Under the pieces are notes generated by a model that worked only from the letters and a program-made list of their open reading frames with translations, did no database searches and was not told the origin of the DNA. This document shows, in pieces, positions 19,101 through 27,327 of a DNA stretch of 64,000 nucleotides. Source of the stretch: Pedobacter boryungensis (GTDB lineage Bacteria; Bacteroidota; Bacteroidia; Sphingobacteriales; Sphingobacteriaceae); contig NZ_JABMKV010000001.1 in the NCBI RefSeq assembly GCF_013204825.1, forward strand, positions 558,001-622,000, in the 5' to 3' direction. Position 1 is the first letter of the stretch. Every line of letters begins with the position of its first letter. Position numbers and translations under genes: made by a program.

Positions 19101-22100
19101 AAATACTTTTACCTACACTTTGGTTGCAGGAACTGGTGATACCGATAATGCATCATTCAACATTAATGCAGGTAATTTACGAATTACAGCTTCACCTAAT
19201 TTTGAAACCAAAAGTAGCTATTCAATAAGAGTTCGTACCACGGACCAAGGTGGCTTAACCTTTGAGAAAGTTTTTGTAATTACCATTAACAACCTAAACG
19301 AAGCACCAACTGATATCGCATTAAGTGCATCTTCTATTAACGAGAATGTAACAGCGAATTCAATAATCGGAGCTTTAAGTACCACAGATGTTGATGCAGG
19401 AAGTACGTTTACGTATAGCCTTGTTTCTGGAACTGGTGATACTGATAATGCAGCCTTCAACATTAGTACAGGTAATTTAAGGATTACGGCTTCGCCTAAT
19501 TTTGAAGCGAAAAACAGTTATTCGGTAAGAATTAGAACGACTGATCAGGATGGCTTAACTTACGAAGAAGCTTTTGTGATAATCATTAATAACGTAAACG
19601 AAGCGCCAACTAATATCGCTTTAAGTGCTTCATCAATTAGCGAGAATGTAGCTGCCAACTCAACAGTTGGTTCATTTAGTACAACTGATGTGGATGCGGC
19701 AAATACCTTTACCTATACCTTGGTGTCAGGAACGGGTGATACCGATAATGCGGCCTTTACGATTAGTAGCAACACTTTAAGGATTTCAGCTTCTCCTGAT
19801 TTTGAAATTAAGAACAGTTACTCGATCAGAGTGCGTACCACAGATCAGGGAGGCTTAACTTACGATAAGGTTTTCAGCATTGCGATAAACGATGTAACCG
19901 AATTGGTATTTAATACTACTGCCTTAAACACTGCAACGGTAGCTGCTGGCTATTCACAACAAATTAATGTAACAGTGGGTGCAAGTCCGTATGCATTTGC
20001 AGTTACAACTGGTGCATTACCAACTGGATTAACCTTGTCTACAACAGGTTTGTTAAGTGGTACGCCAACTGCAGGAGGTAATTTTAATTTTACAATTACA
20101 GCGACAGATCAAAACAATGTAAGCGCATCATACGCCTATAGTTTAACAGTAGGAGCACCTACCTTGGCTTTAACTGCGTCAGTACCTAACGGAACGGTTA
20201 ATACAGCATATACACAAACTCTAGCTACTACAGGAGGAACAGCGCCGTATACCTATGCAGTTACAGCGGGCGCCTTGCCTTCAGGCTTAACTCTATCAGC
20301 AGCTGGAGTAATCAGCGGTACGCCAACGCTGGGAGGTACGTTTAACTTTACCGTTACAACAACCGATGCGTCTATCGGTACTGGTCCGTACAGCACAACC
20401 AAGGCTTATGCACTTGTGATAGACCCTACGGTACAGACCATTACTTTTGCGGCTTCGGCAAGCAAAACGTATGGTGATGCCGATTTCGATCCTGCGGCAA
20501 CAAGTACCAATTCAAGTATTGGCATTACCTATACAAGTAGTGATCCAACAATTGCTACGATTGTAGCTGGTAAGGTACATATTGTAAAAGCTGGTACGGT
20601 GACGATTGCTGCAAACCAAGCAGCAGATGCATCATACACCGCTGCGGTTCAAAAACAACAGACCTTAACCATTAGTCCTAAAACATTAACGGTAGCATTA
20701 ACTGGAACCGTTAGCAAAACCTATAATAACAGTACATCAGCTACATTAGCGGCAAACAATTTCTCAATTACCGGTAAAGTTGGAACGGATGAGGTAAGCA
20801 TTGCTATTCCAGTAACGGCTACCTACAACAACAAAACTATAGGTACTGGTAAATTGGTAAGTGTAACTGGTTTAACGCTTGCTGGTGCTCAGCAAGCCAA
20901 CTATCAACTTGCTTCAACTACTGCAAATGCAGCTATTGGTGTGATCTTGGTAAAACCAGTTACGGTTACGTTGAATGCTGCACCAGTAGTAACTAAAATG
21001 TACGATAGAACTACAGGAGCAACGCTGGTTGCACAGAATTATACGCTAGCAGGTATTGAAAGTGGTGATGACGTTGCGGTAACTGGTACAGCAACTTATG
21101 ATAATCTTAACGTTGGAACAGCGAAGGTAATTACTGCAACGAGCTTGATATTAAGTGGAACAGATAAAGATAATTATAACTTAACTACAGCTTCGGCAAC
21201 TACAACAGGTAACATTACTGCCAAACCAATTACCTTAGCTTTAAATGCAGCACCAATTGTAACAAAAGTTTACGATGGCTTAACAACTGCTACACTTGTT
21301 CCAAGCAACTATACCTTAACAGGGGTACAAACTGGTGATGTGGTTACTGTAACAGGAACGGCTACTTACGATAACAAAACGGTTGGTACAGGTAAGACCA
21401 TTTCGGTGAACACGTTCGTATTAGCAGGTGCAAACAAAGACAATTATAGTTTAACCACCACTACGGCAACGACAACTGGGGCAATAACCGCTAAACCAAT
21501 TACCTTAGCTTTAAATGCAAATCCAGCGATTACCAAGGTATACGATGCCACCAATTCGGCAACGTTGCTAGCAGGTAATTACAGTTTAACAGGGGTAACA
21601 GGTAATGATGATGTATTGGTGACAGGAACTGCTACCTACAACAACAAAACCGTTGGAACAGGAAAAGTAGTTAATGCGGGTAGTTTTGTGGTAAGTGGAG
21701 CAGATAAGGACAATTACAACTTAACCACCACCACAGCAAGCACCACTGGAGACATCACAGGCAAACCAATTACGGTTGCGTTAAATGCTTCACCAGTGAT
21801 TACCAAAGTCTACGATGGAAATACCACTGCTTCACTGGCTGCTGGCAATTATACCTTAACAGGAGTACAGGTGGGCGATGTAGTTACCGTAACAGGAAGT
21901 ACTACTTACGATACGAGAACTGCTGGAATAAGGAAAACTGTAACGGCAACTACTTTTGTACTTGCTGGAGCGGATAAAGATAATTACAGCATCAGCACTA
22001 CCTCAGCAACTACTACTGGAGTTATTACAGCTAAACCAATTACTTTAGCTTTAAATGCAGCACCAATCATTACCAAGGTGTACGATGGAAATAATTCGGC

Positions 22101-23667
22101 TAGCTTAGTGGCAGGTAACTATAACCTAACAGGTTTGGTAGGAAGTGATAATGTAACCGTTACAGGAACTACTACTTATGATAATGCATTGGCTAATACG
22201 GGCAAAACTATTACTGCAACCGCTTTTGTACTAAATGGAACTGATAAGGGCAATTACAACTTAACTACCTCTACCGCAACAAGCACCGGTACTATTACCA
22301 AAGCCCCTTTGGTGATTACTGCTGATAATAAAACTAGGGTACAGAATACACCAGATCCTAGCTTTACGGCAAGCTATTCAGGTTTTGTAAATGCAGAAAC
22401 AAATACTGTCCTTACAACTCAACCAACATTCACCACTACCGCAACACTTTCTTCATTGCAGGGAGATTATCCAATCGTTCCAGCAGGAGCTACTGCCAAT
22501 AATTATAGCATAAGTTATGTGAATGGTACGTTGACCATTACACCTGGTTCGCCAACAAGCATTACACTTGCACAGGCTACCTTGTTTGAAAACAGACCTG
22601 CTGGCACTTCATCAGGTACGTTAAGCAGTACTTCAGATGATCCAAATGCAATATTTGCCTATACTTTGGTAAGTGGAACTGGAGATACTGATAATAACTT
22701 GTTTGCTATTGTTGGTTCACAACTGAACACTGCCTCATCATTGAATTATGAACAAAAGGCTAGCTATAGCGTAAGGGTGCGCAGTACAACGCAATATGGT
22801 TTGAGTTTAGAGCGTGTGTTAAATATTGCATTGAGCGATGTGAACGAACAGCCTACCTTAAATGATATCACCAGCCAAGTATTGTGTGCTGATGGGGATA
22901 GAAAGACGATCAATTTAACAGGTATTAGTGCTGGACCAGAAACTAGTCAAACGACCAGCTTAACAGTTACAAGTACCAATGCTTCCTTATTTAGTGAACT
23001 TGCGGTAACCAATGCAGGTGTACTTACCTATAAAACAGCAAACGGACGAAGTGGATCAGCTACAGTAACAGTGACCGTGAAAGACAATGGCGGAACGAAT
23101 AATGGCGGTGTAGATAGCTATACCAGAAGTTTCACCATTACGGTAAATCCTCTCCCAGTTGCAGATATTACAACTGATGGTGGTAAGATCACTTTGTCTA
23201 AAGGAGAAACTTTGACGCTTAGAGCTAGTGGAGGTACAACCTATAACTGGACAAATGCTCCTGGAATTGTTGGAGCAAGAAATGGCAATGAGCTTAACAT
23301 TAGACCAGAAGCTACAACCACTTATACGGTAGAAGTAATTTCTGCAAGTGGATGTAGTGTGACTAAATCAATTACCATTACGGTAAACGAAGATTTTGTA
23401 GTAGTTAAAGGAACAAACCTTTTAACACCAAATGGTGATGGAAAGAATGATCGCTTTGTGATCAAGAACATTGATATGTATCCTAATAACACAGTTAAGA
23501 TTTACGATCGTGCTGGAAGGTTATTATTTAGCAAAGTAAATTATACCGATCAGTTCGATGGTACCTTCCAAGGTTCGCCACTTGCAGAAGATACGTATTA
23601 CTATATTGTTGATTTTGGCCCAACTAAGCTTAAGTTAAAAGGATTTATAACCATTGTAAGAGACTAA
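13156..23667 (+). CDS. Giant multi-domain surface adhesin with T9SS type B sorting domain
   Basis: 3503 residues. A Sec signal with an unusually long n-region (hydrophobic core about 28-45, cut near KAQ) is followed by a DUF-like exported region and an FN3-like segment (about 450-550). Two cadherin-type repeats lie at about 741-940 ('NVNEAP' boundaries), then an Ig-like tandem 'ILANDTDPENDVL' domain, Ig-like strain domains, and a cadherin-like beta-sandwich (about 1350-1450). Eight more cadherin repeats cover about 1449-2250, with about 100 residues each. Two putative Ig domains ('GALPTGLTLS..GLLSGTP') lie at 2250-2425, then an MBG-like domain, six YDG repeats of about 90 residues ('ITKVYDG'), and another MBG_2 domain. 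The last 90 residues ('LLTPNGDGKNDRFVI', 'VKIYDRAGRLLF', 'YYYIVDFG') are the CHU_C / type B domain that directs type IX secretion. Family roles: cell-surface adhesion or gliding. The gene is intact. Confidence 0.92.
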   Translation: MMNMISPAGTRTRSINATLFIKSIKSHSLAVVAGLVLALLTLTDVKAQTQFWSDTFEDTGAPSAGTRTSSYNQGGAGLSSPYTSYFLRTDGSNIVLNQPFAPYTQTVYSGMQGSKFWAGEDTDRIGTTTTNASDKIQNITWTGIDISGKSGLTFKGLFAALPSQGWQNKNSFPSTYDFLEVEYNIDNTGWVRAGGFYGGTEAGTGGNLREDTNGDMIGDGTELTRTFGEFNWAITGTGTTMSLRFRVSADGGSTQEFAVDNFRLLNSSSSGPAASPGNVEYFEGATAAAQTFTNATTGLKFTLGNKLAVQNYTGYGVNAANPPAATIGSNFYIGNDGNTAAGQVNTIKTTNKTPFAVKTMWVYPSANASGTPPTNGGTITFTGKKNGVQQYTFTKSGIFQTSVSLGTNYNGFALVDFSTGTDNSNTLIDELEITLGGGFQYIAIDNFAFTATPSITNAAATSVAGTTATLNASVNPSNLATSAISFDYSTSPTLASGVVNVAASPATLTASASATSVSANITGLNGNTTYYYRAKGTNSVGTNNNSDIQSFTTTSTGVLLSTSPTLTFTNSTGMSSMAVDGNGTSATISDLDLQIFAGNKASGTYTAGTTMRWENAAWFASANGFNGITPGPDPGITNTGFSALVIKSASQASNFSLKSIQMQDWGAVGSIVLTGYDNGTPVGSIALNIPTNGTSFTANQAGQLTAAFNNIDEVRIYSPASNIWIGVNNIQVGSPINAPSNSAPTNIALSASSVNENVAANTVVGTLSTTDADAGNTFTYSLVAGTGDTDNAAFSISGNSLSIKASPDFENQNSFSIRVRTTDQGNLTFDKVFNITINNVNEAPNGIFFSSTSIAENAVANTTVGTLSPSDPDPAGGHTYLLVSGTGDTDNGSFNLSGNALRFTGVPNYEAKNSYSIRLRITDQDGLTFENSYAITVSNVNEAPVAVTDSYSVNNAGTLTVSSPNILANDTDPENDVLTAILVTGPTNGSLTLNANGTFTYTHNGSNTTTDSFTYKVSDGSLQSNVVMVSMTISPAVTVTSIVRVDAQTTNATSINYTVTFSESVTGVDASDFTLTKTGTANGTIGTPTGSGTTWTVPITSVTGDGTFRLDFTGTRGVTPNLNAAYLSGQVYTLDHTAPVLATGSYFSNNGSSIQYAKVGDVVTLSIGFNEPLQSTTITIGGHTVTATGSNGNKNWTATYTLATGDTEGNVPWTFAATDIAGNVRAQSNTDYGTVLTFDKTGPAINITPTATIVAPGANAAFSIAYVDANFNTSTLTSSNITVNATGTATYSSLSLTGSGSAYTATLNGVSGSGTLGISVAAGTATDIPGNSAGASAPSATALIASNNADLSALTTTATGLLPTFSASTVAYTANVPYATTSTTVTATKAQAGATLKVSVNGGANATLTSGVASGALALNVGTNTIDILVTAENGITNKLYTLTVTRVNSAPTNVALSATAINENVAANTTIGTLSTTDPDAGNTFTYALVTGTGDTDNAAFTISGSDLKINASPDFETKSSYSVRIRTTDQSGLSFEKVFAIAINNLNEAPTDIAMSSSSFNENISAGPIGLLSSTDPDASNTFTYTLVSGTGDTDNALFSIFATSLRITTSPDFETKSSYSVRVRSTDQGGLAFEKVLTLSVNNVNEVPVDLSLSATSINENVAANSTVGTLSTIDPDAGNTFTYTLVAGTGSTNNAAFTISGNSLKINNSPDFENQNSFSIRVRTTDQGGLSFEKVFNITITNVNEAPTDIFLTQTTIAENSAANTTVGILSPGDPDPAGSHSYSLVSGTGDTDNAFFTISGTSLKFTGVPDYEAKSSYSIRLRITDQDALTYEKVVAITVTNVNEAPTNIALSASSINENVTANSVVGTLSTTDVDAANTFTYTLVSGTGDTDNAAFNISGNSLKISASPDFETKSSYSVRIRTTDQGSLSFEKVIVITINNVNEAPTDLALSATAINENVAANSTVGTLTTTDIDAGNTFTYTLVAGTGDTDNASFNINAGNLRITASPNFETKSSYSIRVRTTDQGGLTFEKVFVITINNLNEAPTDIALSASSINENVTANSIIGALSTTDVDAGSTFTYSLVSGTGDTDNAAFNISTGNLRITASPNFEAKNSYSVRIRTTDQDGLTYEEAFVIIINNVNEAPTNIALSASSISENVAANSTVGSFSTTDVDAANTFTYTLVSGTGDTDNAAFTISSNTLRISASPDFEIKNSYSIRVRTTDQGGLTYDKVFSIAINDVTELVFNTTALNTATVAAGYSQQINVTVGASPYAFAVTTGALPTGLTLSTTGLLSGTPTAGGNFNFTITATDQNNVSASYAYSLTVGAPTLALTASVPNGTVNTAYTQTLATTGGTAPYTYAVTAGALPSGLTLSAAGVISGTPTLGGTFNFTVTTTDASIGTGPYSTTKAYALVIDPTVQTITFAASASKTYGDADFDPAATSTNSSIGITYTSSDPTIATIVAGKVHIVKAGTVTIAANQAADASYTAAVQKQQTLTISPKTLTVALTGTVSKTYNNSTSATLAANNFSITGKVGTDEVSIAIPVTATYNNKTIGTGKLVSVTGLTLAGAQQANYQLASTTANAAIGVILVKPVTVTLNAAPVVTKMYDRTTGATLVAQNYTLAGIESGDDVAVTGTATYDNLNVGTAKVITATSLILSGTDKDNYNLTTASATTTGNITAKPITLALNAAPIVTKVYDGLTTATLVPSNYTLTGVQTGDVVTVTGTATYDNKTVGTGKTISVNTFVLAGANKDNYSLTTTTATTTGAITAKPITLALNANPAITKVYDATNSATLLAGNYSLTGVTGNDDVLVTGTATYNNKTVGTGKVVNAGSFVVSGADKDNYNLTTTTASTTGDITGKPITVALNASPVITKVYDGNTTASLAAGNYTLTGVQVGDVVTVTGSTTYDTRTAGIRKTVTATTFVLAGADKDNYSISTTSATTTGVITAKPITLALNAAPIITKVYDGNNSASLVAGNYNLTGLVGSDNVTVTGTTTYDNALANTGKTITATAFVLNGTDKGNYNLTTSTATSTGTITKAPLVITADNKTRVQNTPDPSFTASYSGFVNAETNTVLTTQPTFTTTATLSSLQGDYPIVPAGATANNYSISYVNGTLTITPGSPTSITLAQATLFENRPAGTSSGTLSSTSDDPNAIFAYTLVSGTGDTDNNLFAIVGSQLNTASSLNYEQKASYSVRVRSTTQYGLSLERVLNIALSDVNEQPTLNDITSQVLCADGDRKTINLTGISAGPETSQTTSLTVTSTNASLFSELAVTNAGVLTYKTANGRSGSATVTVTVKDNGGTNNGGVDSYTRSFTITVNPLPVADITTDGGKITLSKGETLTLRASGGTTYNWTNAPGIVGARNGNELNIRPEATTTYTVEVISASGCSVTKSITITVNEDFVVVKGTNLLTPNGDGKNDRFVIKNIDMYPNNTVKIYDRAGRLLFSKVNYTDQFDGTFQGSPLAEDTYYYIVDFGPTKLKLKGFITIVRD
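15379..19902 (+). repeat. In-gene cadherin repeats with 300-bp period
   Basis: Inside the adhesin gene, domain boundaries coding for NEAP or its variants recur at 15379, 15679 and 15979, then at 17503, 17803, 18100, 18400, 18700, 19000, 19300 and 19600. The period is 300 bp except for one unit of 297. Neighbouring units share long stretches of nearly identical DNA, for example the GGAACTGGTGATAC(T/C)GATAATGC block. Such arrays gain and lose units by recombination and are prone to short-read misassembly. Confidence 0.9.
20953..22305 (+). repeat. In-gene YDG repeats with exact 270-bp period
   Basis: Five units in the adhesin gene start with codons for K-P-(I/V)-T at 20953, 21223, 21493, 21763 and 22033, each exactly 270 bp apart; a more diverged unit precedes them. 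Each encodes 'TKVYDG'-type YDG domain sequence and ends in 'TTTATTTG.ITAKP'-like linkers. The DNA similarity is strongest at the linkers. Confidence 0.9.
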
Positions 23668-23686
23668 CCTCAAAAAGACGATTAAG

Positions 23687-24595
23687 ATGAAAACAAATAA
23701 AAATATCATAGTTATACTGTTAACAGTTCCATTCTTATGGGCTGTTAACAGTCAAAAGGTAAAGGCACAGCTCAATCCACTGGGTATGTTATATTACAGT
23801 AATCAATACCTTGGCAATCCGGCAATGGCAGGAGTGGATGAGGGGCTCAATATCAATTTGGGACATCGCCAACAGTGGAGTGGTGTTCCAGGGGCTCCAT
23901 CTACACAAGCGCTAACGGCAGAATATGGCAAGAACAAGGTAGGACTTGGTTTAAATTTGAATAATGATGTAGCAGGACTATTGAAACGCACCAGAGTTGC
24001 AGCAACTTATGCCTATCATCTTCCTTTAAGTGATAGTCAGAAATTACACTTTGGAATTTCATTGGGCATGATGTATGAGAGAGTAGAAAATGAGATGATT
24101 GATGGTGATCCTACCGACGCAAGTCTTGGTAAATTTGCAAGAAAGGAAAACTACTTTGATGGCGATTTCGGAGTGGCCTACACCTCTAATGGTCTAACCA
24201 TTCAAGGTGCAATTCCCAACTTACAACAGTTTATAAAAAAAGAAACGAATTTTAAATCAGTAGATAAATCTACTTTTCTTACTGCAGTGAGCTATTATTG
24301 GACTCTTGATCCACAAAACAATGCATCGCTGGAGCCAAAGGTTACTTTTAGAGGGGTGAAAGGTTATCACAACATTGTTGATGTAGGTGTTAATTTGGGT
24401 CTTGTAGAAGATAAAGTAAGCATAATTGGCATATACCACAGCTCAAAGAGTGCTACTTTCGGTTTAGGTTCAACCTATAAATCTTTTTTCTTAATGGGGA
24501 TGTATACCACCGAAACAGCTGCGTTAAGATCTTACGTAAATGGAGAGTTTGAATTGTCATTGGGCTACAAATTTGCTAAAAACGTAAAAAAATAA
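23687..24595 (+). CDS. PorP/SprF family T9SS membrane protein
   Basis: 302 residues with a signal peptide (cut near KAQ, 28). 'YYSNQYLGNPAMAGVDEGLNINLGHRQQW' (split here) followed by 'GVPGAPSTQALTAEY' is the typical PorP/SprF start; the rest forms beta strands of an outer membrane barrel and ends 'LSLGYKF'. Known members help deliver or anchor specific type IX cargo at the cell surface (SprF for the gliding adhesin SprB). It lies 19 nt after the giant type B cargo gene and is followed by a terminator, so the two form an operon and this is very likely the dedicated partner of that adhesin. Confidence 0.92.
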   Translation: MKTNKNIIVILLTVPFLWAVNSQKVKAQLNPLGMLYYSNQYLGNPAMAGVDEGLNINLGHRQQWSGVPGAPSTQALTAEYGKNKVGLGLNLNNDVAGLLKRTRVAATYAYHLPLSDSQKLHFGISLGMMYERVENEMIDGDPTDASLGKFARKENYFDGDFGVAYTSNGLTIQGAIPNLQQFIKKETNFKSVDKSTFLTAVSYYWTLDPQNNASLEPKVTFRGVKGYHNIVDVGVNLGLVEDKVSIIGIYHSSKSATFGLGSTYKSFFLMGMYTTETAALRSYVNGEFELSLGYKFAKNVKK

Positions 24596-24614
24596 ATCTC
24601 ACAAGTAGAGATAT

Positions 24615-24660
24615 AGCCACAGTTTAAGACAGTTGATTGTTCTTAGGCTGTGACTTTTTT
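24615..24660 (+). terminator. Intrinsic terminator of the adhesin/porP operon
   Basis: An imperfect stem pairs GCCACAGTTTAAGAC with GTTCTTAGGCTGTGAC and is followed by a run of six T (24655-24660). It lies 20 bp after the PorP/SprF stop. Confidence 0.75.
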
Positions 24661-24849
24661 CTAAGGAAATTTGTAAAATAATAGTTGTCAACTGACAGCC
24701 GCTATTTCGTACTTCATTTTACAATGAACGAAATTAATATTGCTTCATAGATAGGATAGTCTTTTGTTGATATCAATTTACATGTTGATAATAAAATTTG
24801 CCCTTCCCTGTAAATAATTTAAACTTCGTAGCTCAAACCAAAACAAAAA

Positions 24850-25323
24850 ATGGAAGATTTAAATGCATTGAGCCAAGTTGCCGAATTTCACAAAACCTTT
24901 AAACACCCTATCCTAGAACAGGCAACCATTCCACCTGTAGAAAGAAGTCAGCTAAGGATTGATTTAATTGCTGAGGAATTAGAAGAGTTGCAAGAGGCGG
25001 TTAATCAGGGTAACCTAGTGGAGGTTGCAGATGCACTTTGCGATTTACAATATGTATTGGCAGGTGCAGTATTAGAATTTGGATTAGGTGCACAGTTTAA
25101 GACTTTGTTTGATGAAGTTCATCGTTCGAACATGAGCAAAGCTTGCAAAACGGTAGAGGAAGCGAATGAAACCATTGCACATTATAAAGCAAATGGAAAT
25201 GTGGATGCTTATTACAAAGAAATTGATTCATTGTTTTTGGTGTATAGGAATGGGGATCATAAGACTTTAAAGTCGGTTAATTACTCGCCTGCAGATTTAA
25301 AGGGCTTGTTGGGGAATCAGTAA
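24850..25323 (+). CDS. MazG-like / PRA-PH family nucleotide pyrophosphohydrolase
   Basis: 157 residues. An all-alpha NTP pyrophosphohydrolase fold is indicated by 'IAEELEELQEA' (E42, E43, E46) and 'VEVADALCDLQYVL' (E58, D61, D65), the metal-binding E-E-x-x-E ... E-x-x-D pattern of the MazG/PRA-PH superfamily. Such enzymes hydrolyse (d)NTPs or related nucleotides to monophosphate and pyrophosphate. Residues 87-157 ('RSNMSKACKTVEEANETIAHY' in part) match the house-cleaning subfamily common in Bacteroidota. It has its own upstream region of 254 bp after the terminator and is probably monocistronic. Substrate unknown. Confidence 0.85.
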   Translation: MEDLNALSQVAEFHKTFKHPILEQATIPPVERSQLRIDLIAEELEELQEAVNQGNLVEVADALCDLQYVLAGAVLEFGLGAQFKTLFDEVHRSNMSKACKTVEEANETIAHYKANGNVDAYYKEIDSLFLVYRNGDHKTLKSVNYSPADLKGLLGNQ

Positions 25324-25520
25324 TGGTTTTTAAGTCCTTGTCATTCCGACTTTGGAGGAATCTGTTTAATGCCCTTCGACAGGCTCAGGATGAAATAGGA
25401 CTGTGTGGCAGGGGTCATCCTCGCGTAGGCGGGGATCCTAAAGCTATAGGAATTAGCATTACGATTGCCAGTCAAGCTGGCAATGACGCATGGCGGCCAA
25501 AAACAAGGGATGCGAAAACA
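25324..25520. repeat. Dispersed intergenic palindromic repeats
   Basis: The gap after the pyrophosphohydrolase gene is made of repeat pieces, not coding sequence. GTCATTCCGACTTTGGAGGAA and CCTTCGACAGGCTCAGGATGA are followed by the hairpin ATCCTCGC-GTAG-GCGGGGAT (25417-25436) and the perfect hairpin ATTGCCAG-TCAAG-CTGGCAAT (25464-25484). The latter has the same outer flanks as the unit C hairpin of the 0.5-1.8 kb array. A 69-codon frame here is an artefact. Confidence 0.75.
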
Positions 25521-25572
25521 AACAAAATATAATTTAAAATGTTAATTTAGCCTATCACACAAGCTAAATTAT

Positions 25573-26034
25573 ATGTTAATAGTTAACAACTACGAAGAAT
25601 TCGAATCTCATTTAGGTAAGGAACTGGGTATCTCTCAATGGCATACCATTACGCAACAACAAATCAATTTGTTTTCTGATGCTACCTTAGATCATCAATG
25701 GATTCATACCGATCCAGAAAGAGCAGCTACAGAAGGTCCATTTAAAGGAACTATTGCACACGGTTATTTAACGCTTTCACTCATTCCATATTTATGGAAA
25801 CAAATTGCTGATATCCGTAATATTAAAATGGAGATCAACTATGGGATTGAGAGTTTCAAATTCGGTCAGGCAGTAGTTGTAAATAGTGAAGTGCGATTAA
25901 AAGCAAAGCTAAAAAGTATTGCAAATTTAAGAGGAATTACTAAGGTTTCAATTGAAGCAGAATTAGAAATTAAAGACCTGCCGAAACCAGCCTATACTGG
26001 TGCTGTACAATTCTTGTATCACTTTAATTCTTAA
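25573..26034 (+). CDS. MaoC family (R)-specific enoyl-CoA hydratase-like protein
   Basis: 153 residues with a single hot-dog fold. The hydratase signature is visible: 'FSDATLDHQWIHTDPERA' with D40 and H45 as the catalytic pair, followed by 'GPFKGTIAHGYLTLSL'. MaoC-like hydratases add water to trans-2-enoyl-CoA to give (R)-3-hydroxyacyl-CoA, in fatty acid breakdown or related pathways. The gene stands alone between a repeat region and a convergent PL6 gene, with only 3 bp between the two stop codons. Start ATG 25573 gives the normal length. Physiological substrate unknown. Confidence 0.88.
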   Translation: MLIVNNYEEFESHLGKELGISQWHTITQQQINLFSDATLDHQWIHTDPERAATEGPFKGTIAHGYLTLSLIPYLWKQIADIRNIKMEINYGIESFKFGQAVVVNSEVRLKAKLKSIANLRGITKVSIEAELEIKDLPKPAYTGAVQFLYHFNS

Positions 26035-26037
26035 GCA

Positions 26038-27213
26038 TTACTGATTCACAATAGCATTTTTGGTGTTCGAAAATGTATTGCCTGAAATTTTATTATCGAA
26101 AGGAGCTACATCTTGCATTACGCGAGAAGGATATCTCACTGTATCAAATTTTCCAGTCCAGTCGGCATTTTTGCTATCGCCGACTAAAATTCCTGTGTTG
26201 GCATTGGAAATTTGATTGTTGGTAATTGTAGAATTGCTGGCTGCGATATAAAATCCTGTTTCTTCTTTTCCTTTAGCCATGCCGTACATTAATCTGATGG
26301 CGGTTTTAATGTTGTTGATTTTGTTATTTGTAATTATATGACCAGTACCATTGATTCGAATACCGCCAGTGCCACCTTCAAAAACATTCTCTGAAATAAT
26401 ACAATCGTGCCCGCCACGCATCACTAACTCACCATCACATGCTTCGAAATAATTCTTTAGGTAGCTGTTACGGCTACTTTTATTGCTGATCACCTCATTT
26501 TCTCCATCGCAATGAACAAAGCGATTAGCACGTACGATTGAATTGGCTTCTTTTGTACCTAATAAAATAGGGTCTTGACCAATTTGAATACATTCACCTC
26601 CATTGCCATTGCTCCAGCTTACTTTATTTTTATTGGTGAACACATTGTTTTCAATCAAGGTTTTTTGCGGACAACTGTCTTTAGTTATTTTAACTTGTAC
26701 ATCTTGGTTGTCTACGTTAGCATTAAACGTACAACCATCCACTTGATTTGCAGTGCCATTGCCAGAGATAATGACTAATGGCATGAATTGCCCTTTCACC
26801 ACATTGGCTACAAATCTGCAGTCGTTTAGTCTGCAATTGCTGGTATTTTTAAACTCTACTAATATACCATTTGCGCCATTCGCTTTGAGTAGGGTACAAG
26901 CATTAAAAGTAATGCCGCTTAGCGTGGTAAACTCACCAGTTAATTTAAATAATGTTTGGTTAACTTCCCCATTGAATATCACTTTTCCGGCAGTTTCTGC
27001 GCTAACGACCACAGGTTTTGATTTAGTTCCTTTAGTTGGAATTTCCAAACTCCAATTACTGTAAGTACCATTGGCAATTATGATATGGTCTCCAGGAACA
27101 ATTTTAGGAAGGATGGCTTTGAATTCTTGTTCGGATTTTACGATATAAGTACTTGCCATACTGGCTTTAGTTATAAAAAGTAGAACGAGAAGTGGTAACA
27201 TTAGTTTTTTCAT
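26038..27213 (-). CDS. Polysaccharide lyase family 6 (alginate / chondroitin lyase-like)
   Basis: 391 residues with a signal peptide (cut near ASMA, 20). The protein is a right-handed parallel beta-helix rich in asparagine ladders ('ITNNKINN', 'ITNNQISN'). The PL6 signature 'ENEVISNKSSRNSYLKNYFE' provides K245 as candidate base, and 'GELVMRGGHD' provides R266 as candidate acid. Family members cleave alginate (mannuronate or mixed blocks) or dermatan/chondroitin by beta-elimination. It is encoded opposite to the large utilization operon and starts 114 bp from the membrane regulator gene, so it probably belongs to the same regulon. At 391 residues it is a single-domain member. Confidence 0.87.
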   Translation of the reverse strand: MKKLMLPLLVLLFITKASMASTYIVKSEQEFKAILPKIVPGDHIIIANGTYSNWSLEIPTKGTKSKPVVVSAETAGKVIFNGEVNQTLFKLTGEFTTLSGITFNACTLLKANGANGILVEFKNTSNCRLNDCRFVANVVKGQFMPLVIISGNGTANQVDGCTFNANVDNQDVQVKITKDSCPQKTLIENNVFTNKNKVSWSNGNGGECIQIGQDPILLGTKEANSIVRANRFVHCDGENEVISNKSSRNSYLKNYFEACDGELVMRGGHDCIISENVFEGGTGGIRINGTGHIITNNKINNIKTAIRLMYGMAKGKEETGFYIAASNSTITNNQISNANTGILVGDSKNADWTGKFDTVRYPSRVMQDVAPFDNKISGNTFSNTKNAIVNQ

Positions 27214-27327
27214 TGTTTAAATCGTTTAATGCCCTATCGGTGATAGAAAAATTAATTTATTGTTAATATATTTAAGCCTTACTAAAAATCAACTAAGTTT
27301 AACGAACACTAATCTATTAATTAGTTA

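Noticed and set aside
13156-23667. Repeat periods in the adhesin taken as a possible CRISPR or minisatellite array
   Set aside because: Units are long, in frame and encode folded domains; no spacer-like unique segments of constant length.
25323-25532. 69-codon ORF overlapping the end of the pyrophosphohydrolase gene
   Set aside because: It lies in dispersed palindromic repeats.
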